DNA from: Actinostola sp. cb2023
Taxonomy: Eukaryota; Cnidaria; Anthozoa; Actiniaria; Actinostolidae
Assembly (NCBI GenBank): GCA_033675265.1
Contig: JAUJYZ010000903.1
Location: 1 to 64,000, forward strand
Length of the DNA: 64,000 nucleotides
Reading direction: 5' to 3'
Positions 31,736-43,735 of this stretch are shown here, in pieces. The notes under the pieces were generated by a model. That model was not told the DNA's origin and did no database searches. It saw only the letters and a program-made list of their open reading frames with translations. The position numbers and the translations under genes are program-made. Each line of letters opens with the position of its first letter. Positions within the stretch are counted from its first letter, which is position 1.

Positions 31736-32286
31736 TTGTTATAACAGCAAGTCATTTTATCCAAGTTTTTCTCTTCCAATGTGCCTGAAAGACATGTAGA
31801 AGCTTGCTTAGCTGTTTTACCTGTACTATTTACTTCAAAAATAGCTGAACAATCTTTACTTACCAGCATGATAATGAATAAAAAACTCTTAGCAATCTGA
31901 ACCAAGTTTTCGTTTTCCCCGCTCAATCTGCAAACGCGCGCGCGCGTCCGCCACAGACCAATCAACAGCATTATTTTAGTCATGTGATCGAGTGTGCGTA
32001 ACTTTCACGTTCACGTTTTAACGAGCTTTGTAGCTCCTAACTGCTGACCATATCATTTGTGCGTTGTTCAAAATGGCTGACAATGCAGTGCCCTGTTATT
32101 TGTGTTTGGTAATTCAAAGCTTTTGTCTAAATTAGCAAAAAATACCAAGAGAAAAAATATGTAATAATATCTTCTGTCTTCCCAACAATAAGAAGTCCAA
32201 AGTTCAATAGCAGAGAATCTTGGAAACATCCAGAAAAATGAACTGGAAAGTGAGTAGACTGAATGTCTGAAGGGCGTTTGACTATT

Positions 32287-33515
32287 TAACAATTAGTCAC
32301 CAAAGGCGAGGTGAATATCGGTGAATAATAACCGAGACGAAGTCGAGGTTATTATCACTGCTATTCACTGAGCCTGAGGTGACTAATTGTTTTAGTAGAA
32401 TTACACAGGTGATTATTTGAAAAAATAAAAAATAAATAAGCATTTTAAAGAAAACTAGACGCTTCGTGAGCGTTCACTTGGCGGTTGGGATGATCAGCTG
32501 CAACTCTTAGCCAAGAGCTTTTCCACAGTCGACAATTCCAGCTTTGAATGGGTATAAACAGCAAAAATACAATCGAAAAACTTCCTTAGATTTTATGGAA
32601 CTAATTCAGAAAATAGTGCAGAAAATAGTTAGAACGGAACTAAATATAGGCATTGCAGCGTGACTTAACAAACGGTCACTCGTTGCGTGACTACTCTTTT
32701 GACGATATTCGACCATGGAGCTATTGTAAATATAGCCAAGAACTAAAGCTTAATAGTTGATCTTTAATCTGGACTTCATTGAAGTTCAGTAATTATAAAT
32801 ACTGCTCTACAAGAGCAGAGAGAAATCATTGGAGGAATTTACGCTTCGCGACTGTTGATGCATTTCTTGTCGTACACATATTAAACGAGTTGATTTCTTC
32901 AGCTTCTAAGTTCTTCATATCAGGAGTCTGGTATTCAATTCATCAGCATCTGAGTACCGTAATACTTTACAGTACAAGAGTTGATAGTCATGTCTTTAGT
33001 CATAGTTTCGTGATTTGTATCAGTTTGATTATTTCTAGTTTGAATATATTTTGCTCATTTGATCTCATACTCCTAGTTTGCTTTCAATATTCTCTTCGAG
33101 TTTGCGGGACAGCCCGGTCCAAAATCGCTCACTGACATCTTTAAGAGTAGGCCTAGCGTTTGTAAGCATAGTAAGCGATTGGAGAAGAAGGTAACGAAGA
33201 ACTTCGAACCACATCTTTTCAATCCTCAAAGTGAAGAGAACGAACGATCGAACGGAGCGAATTCTCTCAGGCTTCCTGTGACCGGGATGGACTGGACACT
33301 TCTAACACTAAAAAGCCCATTTTAAGACTTGGCCTGTTTAGACTTGGCGTCTGCCACAGGCAGCCCGCCAAGTAATAAATTTGTATTTTCATATCAAAAA
33401 AGCTGGCAGCCATTTTGTCAAAATGCTGTAGGTAACTATCGAGAAATAGTCCGAAGTTCTCGACCAATCAGCGCGCTTGATTTTCTATTATCACCTGTGT
33501 AATTCTACTAAAATC
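32287..33515. mobile_element. left-arm-only composite TIR element
   Basis: A palindrome based on CAATTAGTCACC/GGTGACTAATTG (32290-32388) adjoins an element with inverted ends TTTTAGTAGAATTACACAGG (32389-33514). The right arm at 45230 lacks all of it, so it was inserted after the duplication or lost cleanly. A 118-codon plus frame (32779-33135) inside is unrecognised. Confidence 0.75.
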
Positions 33516-33759
33516 TAATAATAAATTAATTCTCAAATCTTAGTTTGTTGGTGTTCAAGTGCATAGTTTTCTCAACCACATTTTTGAGATTTGGAGCATT
33601 ATAACGGCCTACATGTACTTTAGTGAGACATGTAATGTTTATATTTATTTTATCTGGTACATAAAATTAAACTCGACTGCCGGACATGTAGTATTTTCAA
33701 AACCTTGTTCGGCAGTTCGCGCGATGTAAAATTTCTAATGAAAATACAAAAAAGAAGAC

Positions 33760-33945
33760 GTTATACGACGTGAAAATATTCAAAGAATTTCTTGAAAATG
33801 AAGATGAGAACAGGAATATGGAAAATATTCCTCCAAGCGAGCTACAAGAATTGTCAATTAAGTTTGTCCTTGGCGTTAGAAAGAAAGGTGGGTGAGGAGT
33901 ACGAAAGTCTATATACTCTATATACCTGCTTTTCCAAGTCGTAAT
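33760..33945 (+). pseudogene. Crypton-like recombinase N-terminal relic (left arm)
   Basis: Plus-strand frame reading LYDVKIFKEFLENEDENRN, then an Ile-Pro-Ser-containing linker and LQELSIKFVLGVRKKG. It resembles the SAM-like N-terminal region of Crypton-derived tyrosine recombinases (KIAA1958/QRICH1-like), in which a 'FxxEVRKKDGxxYEP' motif follows. The catalytic domain is absent. Assignment rests on this motif only. Confidence 0.45.
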
Positions 33946-34145
33946 CGAGGAACGAAAGTCAGTTCATGTCAGTAGAAGCCGAGGCCTCATTTTCGCGATG
34001 ATACTCTTGACTGCCAACTGGTTTTTCCTTTTCAATACCTTTTATTGAAATACAACTGCAACACATAAAACGACAAGCCGCTGCAATTAAGTTCATTTCT
34101 GTACCCATGCATAAAAACATTTCATATCTGAGTTGCGTCCAATGC

Positions 34146-34520
34146 ATGAGGGTTTATCACGTAATTTCAAAACTCATATGACAAAAAAAAAATGATTATC
34201 ATAGCTGGAAAGAGCTCGTTGAAATTAGTAAAAATGTGAAGTTTGGAAAAGATCGCTTCACAAATTGCGAAGATATGAATTTTCAAAAATTGAAATTTTG
34301 TATGAAAACCTTTGTTGGAGGCAAGAGTTGCCTCCAAGCGTAATTTCCAAAGGTTTTCATATAAAATTTCGATTTTTGAAAACTGATTCATATCTTCGCA
34401 ATTTGTGAAGCGATCTTTTCCAAACTTCACATTTTTACTCATTTCAGAACGAGCTCTTTCCAGCTATGATAAGCATTTTTTGTCCTATGAGTTTTGAAAT
34501 TACCGATGATAAACACTCAT
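34146..34520. mobile_element. 375-bp foldback MITE, left arm only
   Basis: Ends ATGAGGGTTTATCAC and GATAAACACTCAT with ~150-bp arms (GTAATTTCAAAACTCATA...). The right arm reads GCGTCCAATTCATCTAAACG (complement) without it. Confidence 0.85.
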
Positions 34521-34587
34521 TCATCTAAACGTGAATTATGCCTTTTGACTGACTATGCAATAAAAAACAACATCCGGGAACAACATA

Positions 34588-34730
34588 GAGTCATTCCAAT
34601 AAACTTGGGCACTACCAAGAGTAATTAGCTGTCGGCAGTGTTTATTAGATGCAAAGAAACAAAAGAGTGAGTGTCTAATAGTGTGTATTGGTGTAGTTAG
34701 TAATGCCCAGGTTTATTGGAATCACTCTAA
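34588..34730. mobile_element. ~143-bp MITE present in both arms
   Basis: AGAGTCATTCCAATAAACTT at one end and GTTTATTGGAATCACTCT at the other. The right-arm copy is at about 44395-44537. Confidence 0.7.
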
Positions 34731-35517
34731 CAGAAAATAGTGGGTTTGTTGGAAAAACATGAAACGTCAAATGGATAGAGAGATCTTAGATCGATCTTTA
34801 TTAAAATAATTACATCGCAGCATAAGCTGATGGAATCCACCACCTGGTGCTTTGATTGGGCAATTAAGCAAAGGTGCCCAGGTTCAGCAAAAGCTGGTTT
34901 CAATGGGGCCATGTGTAGACTGATTCCATAAGTCGGTCTATCCGCTCTTTGTCGATTCGAATTCTGACCTCCAGGGTAATACTGAGCCATGGGGCTCTGC
35001 GTATATATTATATCACAATGATATAAAACAATACAATATTCATTGCATTGGATCAGTAGTATCATTGTTTGAAGAAAAGCATAAGGTTGTAGCAGATCAT
35101 TATTCCAAATAAATGGTCGAAATTAAGATGCTATTCATATGAATACTATACGAATATGCTAATTGTAAATATTGTTTATATCCAAGTAACATAAGAGAGT
35201 GGACCAGCCCAGCATGTGATGTTCTGAAAATCATTTCAATTGGAGGAAAAATCAAATTTTCGCCATGAATTAGTGCTCTTTTTAATTTTGTCCCTCGAGT
35301 TGGCGATAAAATTAATAATAAAAAACTTTATTAGCCACCTTGGTTTTACAATCATTATGGGTGTTCTCGTATTTCTTTTTATTGTTTATTCTTTTAGTGA
35401 CAAGAGTCAGCAAAGAGTGTGTAGAATCTGTACGATACCGAATTGTGATTACAAATATCTTGCAAATATTTTTATTAATTTAGCTCTCCATGAATTGTCA
35501 TCGACGGGAGGAAACAA

Positions 35518-35880
35518 AATGGATGGATGGATGGATAGATGAATGGATGGATAGATGGATGGATGGATGGATGGATGGATGGATAGATAGATGGATGGAT
35601 GGATGGATAGATGGATAGATGGATGGATGGATGGATGGATGGATGGATGGATGGATGGATGGATGGATGGATGGATGGATGGATGGATGGATGGATGGAT
35701 GGATGGATGGATGGATGGATGGATGGATGGATGGATGGATGGGATGGATGGATGGATGGATGGATGGATGGATGGATGGATGGATGGATGGATGGATGGA
35801 TGGATGGATGGATGGATGGATGGATGGATGGATGGATAGATGGATGGATAGATAGATGTATGTATGGATGTATGGACGAA
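35518..35880. repeat. (GGAT)n microsatellite
   Basis: About 360 bp of nearly pure GGAT/GATG tetranucleotide with occasional ATAG variants. Both strands show spurious frames (MDGW..., PSIHPSIH...). Absent from the right arm. Confidence 0.95.
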
Positions 35881-35881
35881 T

Positions 35882-36253
35882 GGGCGTGTAACACCTGTCA
35901 CGTGACTTTTTAAATTTTCACCGAAGACAAACGAAAATACCATAACTTGAAAGAGCATACTAAAATTAGTAAAAGTGGAAAATTTCAAAGCAATCAAGCA
36001 AATAAGACAAAAGTTAAAGGCTTTCAAAGTTTCCCGCTTTGACAAGGATTTGTATGGGTTTTTCCGCTTGCCCTCCAACATACATTTCCATACAAAAAAG
36101 GTAAAGTTTGAATGCCTGTAACTATTGCCCTATTTACGTATTTCTCTTCAAACTTTCCACTTTTACTAACTTTAGCATGCTCGTTCCAGTTATGATATTT
36201 TCGTTTGTCTACGGTGAAATTTTAAAAAGTCACGTGACAGGTGTTACACGCCC
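35882..36253. mobile_element. 372-bp foldback MITE in the microsatellite
   Basis: Ends GGGCGTGTAACACCTGTCAC and GTGACAGGTGTTACACGCCC, arms over 100 bp. (GGAT)n continues on its right side, so it inserted into the microsatellite. Confidence 0.85.
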
Positions 36254-36335
36254 ATTGATGGATGAATAGATGGATAGATGGATGGATGGATGGTTGGATG
36301 CATGGATGGATGGAAGGGTGGATGAATGGATGGAT
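36254..36335. repeat. (GGAT)n microsatellite, right part
   Basis: Continuation of the tetranucleotide repeat, more degenerate (GAATAGATGG, GCATGG). Confidence 0.85.
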
Positions 36336-36379
36336 GCTCGGCCATTTTTGGGGTAGGGGTGTGCCGCCGTGATCCCAAA

Positions 36380-36955
36380 AACGTTACCCTATATCCTAGA
36401 CCTAAAATCGGAAATGTTCCGTACCCTATACCAGACCTAAGCTTCAAAATCTATACTCTATACCAGACCTAAGCTTCAAAATCTATACCCTATACCAGAC
36501 CTAAGCTTCAAAATCTATACCCTATACCAGACCTAAGCTTCAAAATCTATACTCTATACCAGACCTAAGCTTCAAAATCTATACCTTATACCAGACCTAA
36601 GCTTCAAAATCTACAGCTATTTCAAAAAAGGTTGGTGAAGGTTTTGTTGCATCTTGCATGTTGCATACCAAGCCCGAAATGCACTATGGGCGATGCGAAT
36701 GGAGTCAGCGAAAGGTCACAACAATTATGGACTCTGGGAATTTTCCCAAACTTTGTCTTCGCAATATAGAGCCGGCATATTTTCTTCTGAATGTGCATGC
36801 AGACATTATTTACATATGATCCACAATACATTTCGGGCTTGGTATGCAACATGCAACATGCGACAACATGCAAGATGCAACAAAACTGGCACCAACCTTT
36901 TTTGAAATAGTTGTATACCCTATACCAGACCTAAGCTTCAAAATCTATACCCAAT
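36380..36955. repeat. 31-bp minisatellite, interrupted
   Basis: Units of TACCAGACCTAAGCTTCAAA plus ATCTATACCCTA, about eight copies, interrupted at 36614-36913 by a MITE. The inverted counterpart is at 43285-43735. Confidence 0.9.
36614..36913. mobile_element. 300-bp TA-flanked MITE
   Basis: Ends CAGCTATTTCAAAAAAGG and CCTTTTTTGAAATAGTTG with TA on both sides; ~70-bp arms (GTTGCATCTTGCATGTTGC...). Confidence 0.85.
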
Positions 36956-38010
36956 CAGTGATTAACATTGAAAGTTCGTGACCAATTTGAAGCTAATTTT
37001 TTTATTTTGCCGCTACTACGGAAATTGATGTCGCGGAAATTAACACTCACAAAAATTAACGAGCGACTTTAATATTAACGCTACAAAAAAATACAACTAC
37101 AGTAGCCAATGATTTCAGTTGTTTAATAGTGAATACCTTCTATTGTGATGAATATTTGACAGGAGAAATGATCTCCTTGTATCTAAAAAGCTTGATCAAA
37201 TGTCAAAGACTAATAATTGTTATTTTCTTGTAATTAATATGAGAATCATTTTTTATCAATCAAATATTTAGATTGCTGTCTAAATGACCTGTTGGGATCC
37301 CTGTGGTGTGAAAGCTAGAGTGAGACTGAGCAAGAAGTTATTCATATACCACAGGAATCCCATAAGCCTGTTTGCAACATGGATAAATTATTATGTCCTA
37401 ATATTTTGGTATGTAGAAAGTTTATAAATTATTATTCTTTTTGATCAAAGCTGTCATGTCACATGAAATATAGTACAATATGAAGGTAAATCAAAGAGCT
37501 AGGGAGTAAATTACAGTAATTATGGAATTTTGTCCTGGCTAACAAAGAAATCCTCCCTTATTTTGTATAGAGGATATTACATGAGCACGCTCACTCGTGA
37601 GAGATATTCAACACGAGAAGATAAAATCCATATCTCCAAGTGCCCATGTAATATTCTGTTTAATATATAATTATCGATGAAACATTTTTTGTAATTGTTT
37701 TGAAATAATTTTTACTTTACGATATGATATCTTCACATTTGAAGATAACATGTTACATGTATCTCGTTCGCGTGTGAAGATGTCCGTTTTTCGATGAAGA
37801 GAAATATAGATAGCACATACTTCAATTGACAAACGAGCATGTACTTTTATTCATTTTATTTTCAATTTCAGAAAATAAATATTTCACATTGTTTCTGCAT
37901 GTTTGCACCTAGCGCCTGTTTACAAATTTGTCAGTGATGTGCGGGATTGCGGAGAAATTATACAAGCGCGCTCAGTCAATTTCTTAGAAAAACGACGAAA
38001 AACGTTGTGA
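36956..38010. other. central loop, no gene seen
   Basis: A partial palindrome surrounds 37575-37660 (GGATATTACATGAGC and CCATGTAATATTC). GTGCGGGATTGC (37938) is inverted at 38040-38052. No coding sequence recognised. Confidence 0.4.
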
Positions 38011-38233
38011 TTATAACTCCTTAATTTGCATAATACTTCTGCAATCCCGCACCTCAGGAATAACAAAATAATCTGACTCGGAAGACTCGACCATTCCTTT
38101 AGTCCACTTCTTTAGCGCACGGCTGTGATCTTTTGCTGCGGTACTGGCCAAACGTATCATTTCTGGCATGGCTTCAAGAACTTCGTCGAGTTTCTTCTTC
38201 TTGTTCGACTTGTCGCTACGGGCACTTTTTTTC
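38011..38233 (-). CDS. probable exon 3 of the same unrecognised gene
   Basis: Acceptor TATGTCATCAG, then KKSARSDKSNKKKKLDEVL, EAMPEMIRLASTAAKDHSRA, LKKWTKGMVESSESDYFVIP, and a stop at 38011-38013. A donor GAG|GTGCGG near 38052 would end it earlier. The lysine-rich stretch could be a nuclear signal. Function unknown. Confidence 0.45.
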
Positions 38234-38505
38234 CTGATGACATATATAATAAAATGTGTTGTACACCATTAGCAGTGTGCACTGAACAAATGCAGAGTGT
38301 CATTTTTACAGACAAAATCACTACAAGAGTTTAAACATGTTGCGGGATTCAGTCCAGAAACATGCAAGTTATGGAAATTGACAGAACTTTGTGCGTCGTT
38401 TTCTAATAAATTGACAGACGCACATCACTCTAAACTAGATACTACAAAGACATTACTTTTTTCCACAACTTCTGTCTTGTTCTTGGTCCTCGTTATCGGT
38501 ATCGT

Positions 38506-38712
38506 TTAGGCCGACCATGATTCCCTCTGCTGCTGAATACCAATATATATTTTATCCTTTTTGGCAATAGTTTGGGCTGCTTCTTCCCAGCTGCCTTCGT
38601 CTTCGCAGGTATCCCAGTCAGCATCGTCCTCCTTAAACGAGGGAACAAACTCCTCGTCTGCTCTCGTTTTAGATGTGCTTGATTCGGAACTTCGCCGAAA
38701 TGTGCTGCATAT
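38506..38712 (-). CDS. probable exon 2 of the same unrecognised gene
   Basis: After an acceptor TAATATATGCAG the frame reads TFRRSSESSTSKTRADEEFV, then DDADWDTCEDEGSWEEAAQT, to TAA at 38506-38508. Strongly acidic. An overlapping frame (MVGLNDTDNEDQEQDRS) also looks coding. The phase does not match the preferred donor of the previous exon, so the joining or the integrity of the gene is uncertain. Confidence 0.4.
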   Translation of the reverse strand: MCSTFRRSSESSTSKTRADEEFVPSFKEDDADWDTCEDEGSWEEAAQTIAKKDKIYIGIQQQRESWSA

Positions 38713-38767
38713 ATTAGTAAATTTTAAAAGTATATTTAAACTACAACTGAACCTGTAGCAATGTTTG

Positions 38768-39136
38768 TCATAGTGTATTAAAAGTAGATATATATTGTTT
38801 AATACCTTGTTTAATTTTGTCCAAAGTCTTCTGAGAAAGCTTCCGAACTCTTTCTATTGCGGCTTTGCGGTTAGTAGTAGTACTGCCGCCCATGCCGTCT
38901 TCACTTGCCTTCGGGTAGTACTCACCAAGTTCTTCTCCAAGGACTTCGTGGTGCCGTGACATGAAAGCTACGATAGCTTTAAAATCTCGGCTATATTTTT
39001 GCATTCCTTCGCCAAGCAGCATTTTCTCTACCGGGGTACTTCGTACTTTCGGAGTACTGACATTCTTCTTTCGGCTGGTCGATGGACCCATGTACTTATT
39101 TTCACTAGGTTCAGGATAATGTGGTACTTCAACCAC
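38768..39136 (-). CDS. probable exon 1 of an unrecognised gene
   Basis: Coding-like: YPEPSENKYMGPSTSRKK, VEKMLLGEGMQKYSRDFKAI, RHHEVLGEELGEYYPKASED, ERVRKLSQKTLDKIKQ. A likely donor AAG|GTATTA follows KQ (near 38808), before the frame ends. Basic/helical composition, no known domain. It lies in the unique centre of the inverted duplication, so it may be a single-copy host gene or part of a transposon. Confidence 0.45.
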   Translation of the reverse strand: MVEVPHYPEPSENKYMGPSTSRKKNVSTPKVRSTPVEKMLLGEGMQKYSRDFKAIVAFMSRHHEVLGEELGEYYPKASEDGMGGSTTTNRKAAIERVRKLSQKTLDKIKQGIKQYISTFNTL

Positions 39137-39747
39137 AGTTTACCTCATGGCTGCTCTAAGGAAAATATTGTCGTCTTCATCCATATCTCAGTATCGTCAG
39201 AAAACTCCGGTAGGTACGTTGTCGATATCTGTATCCAAAAACTGAGGGTTACACATTTTGAACCACGTCTTTTTATAGTTACAGCAGTACGTGCATTACA
39301 CCATTCCATTCCACATTCACAATGATATGAAAGAAACGTTGCACAATTGTATAAGAATGTATTTTTCTTTGTCAGCCTGATAGTGTTAAGCCTAGGCGTC
39401 AAATGTACACTTTTTGGCATGCATTTTATTTGTGAATGCAAAAATATTGCACGCACTTTGTACATGCCAGCGCACTGAAGGTGATGGAAAACTGAATTCA
39501 AAGTTTCCTATCACTACATGCAATTTCAGTCATGGATAGAGGGCCTCCACCCAGGCTATAGCTACTATATTAGCGCCTCTTTGAATTCTCTTGGACCAAA
39601 CAATGGCACCGCAGAATAACAATGCTAATGATTTTTTGCTAAATTTGTTTGTCGAACAAAGCGTTTTCAAAACAATGGATATGTCTGGCAATAATTTTGC
39701 CTAGGCCGCTAAATCGGAAAACCCTTTTCCAAGTCATGTATGTAATT

Positions 39748-41012
39748 AGCCACTTTAGAAACGAATTTAGGACTGGGAACGAGTTTTTAGAATTAATCTA
39801 ATTAAAAAATGATCCCCATCACAAGAAAGAGCATATCACAATTAGCATTATTTCAAAGTTTCAAAAGGTTTTGTTAGATATTGAACGAGTAACAGCTTTC
39901 CAAAAATCGCAAAAATTACAAAGAAATGTATGTATAGTAATAATAATAATAATCTTTATTTTGAGTGGGTTTACAAATACAGCAATACAACAATACTGGT
40001 TTCCAATTTGGCCCACTAGATACAATAACTACTGATTACAATAATATACTAGGCTACCTAACAGCAGTCAATGCTGACGGTGAATGCAATGTTAGTAGTT
40101 GTGGATAAGAGTTGGTGCCGGAGAGCTTAGACTACTGTAGTTATGAAATGTTTTGTTTTATGCCAAGTGACAAGTATGCAAATTATTAGGCGAGTCTACC
40201 TTTCTTTGTTTAACTGGATAGCTTATGAATAACTAATGTACTACTTATAATTGAGATTTCAATGCGAATATTCACACTTGAAACTGACACACGGTCAGCC
40301 GGCACTAATCAGCTCAATTAATACGGTGATCTTCTGAACTACACAATTCCCACGAAAAGCACAAGATACGGTATCTGATGGGCTTACGAGTCAGGATATA
40401 CCGGCTAAAGAAACATACACATGTACAAATTAATTAGGGACACAGATTTTGGGCACGACATTTACCGATCAGAAACGCGAAAGCTTGAAAACAACTCGCT
40501 TCAGCTATAGCGTATGTGGGAGTTGGCGCGAAAAGCATGATGGTTCTTGAGAATTGCATGATGGTTCTTGAGAATTGCATGATGGTTCTTGAGAATAGCA
40601 TGATGGTTCTTGGAAACTGCATGCCGGGTAAAAATCGAGATTTTTTCTGCCTATGTGAATGAATTAGAATTGCTTCCTTGCTCGCTCGCTTCAGGCTCGC
40701 TCGCTGCGTCAGCAATTACAGAACAATACTAGTTACAATTGAAAACACTGACATAATGAGATAATATTAGGGACGCTTGTAGGGACGCTAGTAGGGACGC
40801 TTGTCCCGATCGAGTAACCATACATTTCTTTGTATTTTTTGCAGTTTTGAAATGTCTGCAGGTCAGTTGCTGCTTCTCCAAACCCTATCAAACTCCTAAA
40901 ACTTACTAATTCTGATATGCTCTTTCTTGTGATGGGTTTCATTTTTTAATTAGATTAATTCTTAAAACTCGTTCCCAGTCCTCCACTCGTTTCTAAAGTG
41001 GCTAATACGGTA
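39748..41012. mobile_element. foldback transposon with ~190-bp arms
   Basis: Arms 39748-39935 and 40815-41012 share TAGCCACTTTAGAAACGA, GACTGGGAACGAGTTTT and CATCACAAGAAAGAGCATAT in inverted order. The interior holds a (TAA)n start (39939-39957), a 21-bp tandem repeat, and GGGACGCTTGTA repeats (about 40769-40803). Confidence 0.8.
40536..40625. repeat. 21-bp minisatellite
   Basis: Four to five copies of GCATGATGGTTCTTGAGAAT(T). Confidence 0.9.
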
Positions 41013-41299
41013 ATGCATGTGTATCATATTGAAATATACTTGCGTTTGCTGTCCTAGTATTGTGTTTTTGTTTTTTTAGTTTTTCTTTTTTCACTGAACC
41101 AGTTTATTGCATTTCTTCAACTAGCTTTAGCTGGATTTAAACGTTAGTTCTTTATGATTAAAGAATATTAAAAAAGTGGAATACTGGAATCGATGTGGCA
41201 TTTGATGAAACCAATGCACAGTATCTAACTTAATAGCACCAATGCGTAATTACACCAAGGTGTAAAGATTGTCCTGTGGTAAAATAAAATGATAAAATG

Positions 41300-41420
41300 G
41301 ATGTGGTAAAAATAAAATGATAAATAATAATTAAAATAATTAAGAGAAAAAACAAACAAAATCAACAACAACAACAACAACAAAAACAAACAACAAACAC
41401 ACAATAATAAATAAAATAAA
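41300..41420. repeat. low-complexity A-rich tract
   Basis: AATAAAAT and CAACAACAA runs; nothing else seen between 41.0 and 41.6 kb. Confidence 0.7.
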
Positions 41421-41658
41421 TTAAAAGTCTATTAAGGGGGCCTGGGAAATTATAATTAATAGATGGGAAAAAAATTGATTGATTGTTTGATTGATCTACT
41501 ATTTCCGATAAACGCTTTTGTTGAGGAGATATTTGCTGTCAAAGTTCATTAATGTGTTTTTAAACGATTTACACATAAATCATCAAATAACTTTTAAACG
41601 AAACAACTTTCCGTTTAGAAATCGATTGAATTTCCGCGTGCAAAATTATCTTTGAACA

Positions 41659-42126
41659 TTAACCCAGAGATTTTGAGTTTTTTAGCGATTTTCTGGACCT
41701 AATCACGCCATAGGAAATTTCGATTCCATATAAGGGGTTTCCATGGAAATCTTGACAGTTCTGAAAGCCCACGGGCTCAGGTTCTGACGTAATCTTTCTC
41801 TTTTGGTGAATCTCCTCGAGGAACGGCATCTCGTAGCTACTAGCAGCGGTCAATTTTGCATTTTTAGAGTGTTTATAGCCATTATTCACCACAGACGCCC
41901 CCAGGACAGCATCATTAAGCTTGACTGGTGTGGTAGAGACCGTTCTCCTGGAAGAACTCAGGAGTTTAGATACGAATTCACGAACAGATTTCGACTTTGC
42001 CGTTTGGAAATTCAAAATGGCGGACTCAATTGTGAAATCGTCTCTCTGGTCTTTCTGTGGTGGATTCCAGGACCTACAAAGGCATTTTTGGCTACTTTGG
42101 ACTTGTAAAGAATGCAACCGGTGCAA
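41659..42126 (-). other. 155-codon open frame, unrecognised
   Basis: The longest non-repetitive frame in the centre. Fragments such as FTIESAILNFQTAKSKS and EIHQKRKITSEPEPVGFQN look protein-like, but three plus-strand frames overlap it and no domain or splice pattern supports it. Could be transposon-derived. Confidence 0.2.
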
Positions 42127-42499
42127 TATTTTGCCTGTAGGACCGAGTGGCTCGACACTCTATATATTCTTAAAAGAGGGATTTTCGGGGGAGATCTATG
42201 CCGAAATTCCCGGATGTTTCCCGGCATCCTTTTCGGGCGTGCAGAAGGAAAACACGTGTTAGCGAAAGTGGTCCTAAGGAAATGGCTATTGTTCGGCGAG
42301 TTAAGGAAAAGAGAGGGCAAAATTCACGACTATATCAAGAAGAGAGATGGAAGTTTGCTGAGAAAGTGGCGTTTTGTTTCGCAAGGATGTATTTTGGAAG
42401 AAAATCCAAGTCAAATGTCGGTCATTTTCGAGGTGTAAAATTGCGTCAAAAACACGCATTTTTGATTTTTATGGCAAACAAATTGAACTAATGCCCAGA

Positions 42500-43280
42500 A
42501 ATCGGACCTGTAAGTCAGTTTACTTGAGGTTAAAATATGAAGAGTTATCTAGTTGTCACTAATAACTGGCCATGAGATCGATGTTACGAAAATTCAGAAA
42601 GTTAGAATTTTTCAAAGCAGTATCGATTTTTACAGGCGGTTTCGGGCGCCGTGGGAGTCAAAGGGTTAAGGCCGGTCGAATTTTCTAAAATGTGCATTAA
42701 CAAAAAATATTTACAAAATAGGAAAAAATCTCCAGCCTATTTAAAATCTGCATTTATTCAGCTTTAAGAATGTGTATATTTTTATACATGTTGGACGAGT
42801 GGTTAGTGCGCTACGCGGCTTTCAGTGAACAGTGGTCACGAAGGTCCCCTGGTACCTTAAGTAAACTCAATGTTTTGGATAAAATTGGAAATCTGTCCGT
42901 GTTTTTTGGTTTAAAGTTTTGGAATCACTTTAGATTGACATAATTCATAACCTGAGCAAGTTTTAGCAAAATCGTTGGAGATAAAGCACTGCCGCATGAA
43001 GAAAACCAAAATTAAGCACTGAAATTAGCTCCAACGATTGATTGATTGTATTTCCTGTCAGAAATTAAGTTATTCATTTATATGATATTTCTATTCCAAG
43101 GACTTGAACTGATATTTCCAGTCCCAGGACTTGAAATAATATTTCAAAGTACTCTGGAAACTTCTAGAGCGGACTTGAAATCAATCCAAAGTACTCTAGA
43201 GCGGACTTTCCGGGGTATCCAGTTCCATCATGTGACCAAATTGAGGGCACCTGGTTGACTGTTTACCTCATGAATAATTA
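42500..43280. other. no gene seen
   Basis: Short direct repeats (GGACTTGAA, AGTACTCTAGAGCGGAC) at about 43100-43210 only. Confidence 0.4.
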
Positions 43281-43284
43281 ATGA

Positions 43285-43735
43285 GTTTTTGAAGATTAGG
43301 TCTGGGATAGGGTATAGATTTTCAAGCTTAGGTCTGGTATAGGGTACAGATTTTGAAGCTTAGGTCTGGGATAGGGTATAGATTTTGAAGCTTAGGTCTG
43401 GTATAGGGTATAGATTTTGAAGCTTCGGTCTGGTATAGGGTATAGATTTTGAAGCTTAGGTCTGGGATAGGGTATAGATTTTGAAGCTTGGTCTGGTATA
43501 GGGTATAGATTTTGAAGCTTCGGTCTGGTATAGGGTATAGATTTTGAAGCTTAGGTCTGGGATAGGGTTTAGATTTTCAAGCTTAGGTCTGGTATAAGGT
43601 ATAGATTTTGAAGCTTAGGTCTGATATAGGGTATAGATTTTGAAGCTTAGGTCTGATATAGGGTATAGATTTTCAAGCTTAGGTCTGGTATAAGGTATAG
43701 ATTTTGAAGCTTAGGTCTGGTATAGGTATCGTACG
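43285..43735. repeat. 31-bp minisatellite (right arm)
   Basis: About 14 units of TTTGAAGCTTAGGTCTGGTA plus TAGGGTATAGA, the reverse complement of the repeat at 36380-36955. Uninterrupted here. Confidence 0.92.

Larger units (their letters stand above)
26210..36955 (+). repeat. left arm of a giant inverted duplication
   Basis: Segments 27363-27610, 27906-28050, 30150-30905, 31310-32285, 33515-34145, 34521-35510 and the 36.4-36.95-kb minisatellite each match, in reverse order and orientation, segments of 43.3-51.4 kb. Long stretches (e.g. 31330-31450) are almost identical. Gaps correspond to insertions present in one arm only. Confidence 0.85.

Noticed and set aside
35449..36081. Pro-Ser-Ile-His and Met-Asp-Gly-Trp repeat proteins
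   Set aside because: Direct translation of a (GGAT)n microsatellite on both strands and in several frames.
42112..42491. Overlapping plus-strand frames as a gene
   Set aside because: Three short overlapping frames in different phases, no splice or domain support.
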